From NCBI GenBank assembly GCA_009784845.1, contig WQXK01000040.1, positions 1 through 6,693 of the forward strand: DNA of 6,693 bases, given 5' to 3'. The notes beneath the pieces are model-generated. The model had not been told where the DNA came from and did no database searches. It saw only the letters and a list, made by a program, of their open reading frames with translations. Both the position numbers and the translations under genes were made by a program. This stretch comes from Dehalococcoidia bacterium. GTDB taxonomy: Bacteria; Chloroflexota; Dehalococcoidia; Dehalococcoidales; UBA1222. Positions 5,431 to 6,693 of this stretch are shown piece after piece. Numbering within the stretch: the first letter of the stretch is position 1; each line of letters starts with the position of its first letter.

Positions 5431-6384
5431 ATGGCGATTAATAAAACCAAGGTAAATGCGTGGATACAGGTACAGAAGATACCGCGTCACTCAAGCGACG
5501 TTTTTTCACTGGTGCTTGGCTCTGTGGTGGCCTGGTATCATGCAGGGCAGTTCAACTGGCTGGTATTTATTGCCTCATTGATGGCTGTGTTTTGCATCGC
5601 CAATGGCATCTATCTCACAAATGAAGCGCAGGACTATGAAGGCGACAAGCGTAATGTTGAGCGCATTGGCGCCGGTGGCGGCATGAATTTAACCAGTACC
5701 GGCGGCACGCAGGTGCTGGTGGCAGGGCACCTTAAGCGTGAGCATGTGCAACTGGTGGGTATGCTATTTTTTGCGGTGGCCATTCCGCTGGGGCTATTGG
5801 TTCAATTCGGCGGACATACGGGATGGCTTACCATACCGCTCGGTGCGCTGGGTATTTTTGTTACATATAGCTATTCAAATCCGCCAATCAAGGCATCATA
5901 TCGCGGGCTGGGCGAAACATTTATGATGCTGGGTTATGCCATGCTGGTATTCACAGCCTATTATATCCATGCTGGGCTTCTCGACTGGTGGGTCCCGCTA
6001 TTGGTTTCCTTACCGCGTATTCTTACTGTACCCGCGCTTAAGGTAATACGCAATTTCCCGGATGCTGTAGCCGATGCTGCCTCCGGCAAGCGCACCTCCG
6101 TTGTCATTTTTGGCAAGGAGCGCATGCGTTGGGTATACGTTGCGCTGGTGGTGAGCGCCGTACTCTCATTTGCTTTCATTGCCATTGAAACTAAGTCGTT
6201 TTTCTCGGTCATAAACCTATGGCCTGCGGTACTATTTATTCAGAGCATAATACCGGTGCTTAACGGGCAGTGGAAAGAGCGTGCCGGTATAGCGCAGGCG
6301 TGCAAAAAGGGCTTTAAAGCATTGTTGCTTACGCCGGCAACCCTGACTGCAACGTTGTTGCTGAGTGCCTGGTCCAACATTTAG
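5431..6384 (+). CDS. UbiA-family prenyltransferase (MenA-like)
   Basis: This integral membrane prenyltransferase of 317 residues has the family's usual length. UbiA enzymes transfer a polyprenyl chain from its diphosphate to an aromatic or lipid acceptor, using two aspartate-rich Mg2+ sites. Both sites are visible: N64-E-A-Q-D68-Y-E-G-D72, and N208-F-P-D211 followed by D215 and GKRT (219-222). About eight or nine hydrophobic segments span the rest. The stretch YSYSNPPIKASYRGLGE (145-161) resembles the third conserved loop of MenA-type (1,4-dihydroxy-2-naphthoate) enzymes, so menaquinone synthesis is possible. No other quinone gene is nearby, however, and the close partner is a B12/radical SAM gene. 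The acceptor may instead be a different lipid or aromatic. I therefore give no gene symbol. It converges on the minus-strand gene at 6414 with 29 bp between. Confidence 0.88.
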   Translation: MAINKTKVNAWIQVQKIPRHSSDVFSLVLGSVVAWYHAGQFNWLVFIASLMAVFCIANGIYLTNEAQDYEGDKRNVERIGAGGGMNLTSTGGTQVLVAGHLKREHVQLVGMLFFAVAIPLGLLVQFGGHTGWLTIPLGALGIFVTYSYSNPPIKASYRGLGETFMMLGYAMLVFTAYYIHAGLLDWWVPLLVSLPRILTVPALKVIRNFPDAVADAASGKRTSVVIFGKERMRWVYVALVVSAVLSFAFIAIETKSFFSVINLWPAVLFIQSIIPVLNGQWKERAGIAQACKKGFKALLLTPATLTATLLLSAWSNI

Positions 6385-6413
6385 TTTTCAGACTGTGCGG
6401 TGGCTCTTCGTAA

Positions 6414-6693
6414 TTACGCACGCTTGTAAGCTTGCTGATTCTTTTCACGGTTCTCTTTTCTGATTGCCAGTGCTGCGCCAACACAACCAAGTATGAGAAT
6501 GATGGCATTGACAAGGGTCCACCAGTCAACGAATGTCATAGGATTGCGCATATTCTCGGTTAGGAGGAAGACCACAACTCCAGCAATGCCGGCAACGATA
6601 GCCAGCACCAGCCACAACATCTTGGTTTTCTTGTTCTTTTGTATGAATGCTCTAAGCAAGGTGAATAAGGCAGCCACAGCACCAACGCAGCAG
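6414..6693 (-). CDS. C-terminal membrane-anchor part of a protein cut by the window edge (partial)
   Basis: The minus-strand frame is open from the right edge to TAA at 6414-6416, so the 5' end is missing. The GTG at 6677 is only an internal possible start, since the frame continues through it to the edge (CCVGAV before it). The visible 92 residues hold three hydrophobic segments: one at the edge (CCVGAVAALFTLL), one at MLWLVLAIVAGIAGVVVFLL, and one at WTLVNAIILILGCVGAALAI. A short basic tail (RKENREKNQQAYKRA) follows, suggesting a cytoplasmic C-terminus. The linker TENMRNPMTFVDWWT recalls the C-terminal membrane element of large surface proteins in anaerobic bacteria (TEDM..PM..VDKWT-type, from memory). 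The first and last hydrophobic segments share a CVGA core, hinting at an internal repeat. It is probably unrelated to the neighbouring enzymes. Confidence 0.6.
   Translation of the reverse strand, partial: CCVGAVAALFTLLRAFIQKNKKTKMLWLVLAIVAGIAGVVVFLLTENMRNPMTFVDWWTLVNAIILILGCVGAALAIRKENREKNQQAYKRA

Noticed and set aside
6395..6421. GTGCG/CGCAC inverted repeat between the convergent genes as a bidirectional terminator
   Set aside because: It has only five pairs, a 17-base loop and no adjacent T-run on either side, and it runs into the coding end of the minus-strand gene.

Overview
The window looks like a chromosomal segment of an anaerobic bacterium with intermediate G+C. The best phylogenetic hint is the RimO protein, whose wording (SLGCAKNTVDADSM near the N-terminus, GCLTQRYG, SAYLKIADGCSRNCAFCAIP) resembles RimO of Chloroflexota, class Anaerolineae. 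This is a judgement from memory, not a search. The radical-SAM content and the cobalamin-binding proteins fit an anaerobe.

Layout. Positions 1-412 are AT-rich and hold no confident gene. They contain a short degenerate-looking reading frame (133-294) and an unusual pair of inverted repeats (101-125 and 322-346). On the minus strand, a cobalamin-binding-type radical SAM gene (3485-1782) is followed 40 bp later by rimO (1741-413), probably as one transcription unit. From a 177-bp divergent intergenic region (3486-3662), a second full-length copy of the cobalamin/radical SAM gene runs on the plus strand (3663-5417). It is followed 13 bp later by a UbiA-family prenyltransferase (5431-6384). At the right edge, a convergent minus-strand gene (6693-6414) is cut by the window. 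It ends in a membrane anchor resembling the C-terminus of bacterial surface proteins.

How the genes may work together. RimO is a housekeeping methylthiotransferase for ribosomal protein S12. The notable part is the head-to-head pair of paralogous B12/radical-SAM enzymes, about 72% identical over the first 160 residues by hand count, sharing one promoter region, with one copy coupled to a UbiA prenyltransferase. UbiA enzymes make membrane-embedded prenylated aromatics or lipids. A reasonable but unproven inference is that the two radical SAM enzymes carry out sequential or alternative modifications (for example methylation or ring chemistry) on a prenylated or lipid product. Divergent promoters can be proposed for both arms: an extended -10 TGTTATAAT for the plus arm, and a 17-bp-spaced TTGTCT/TTACAT for the minus arm.
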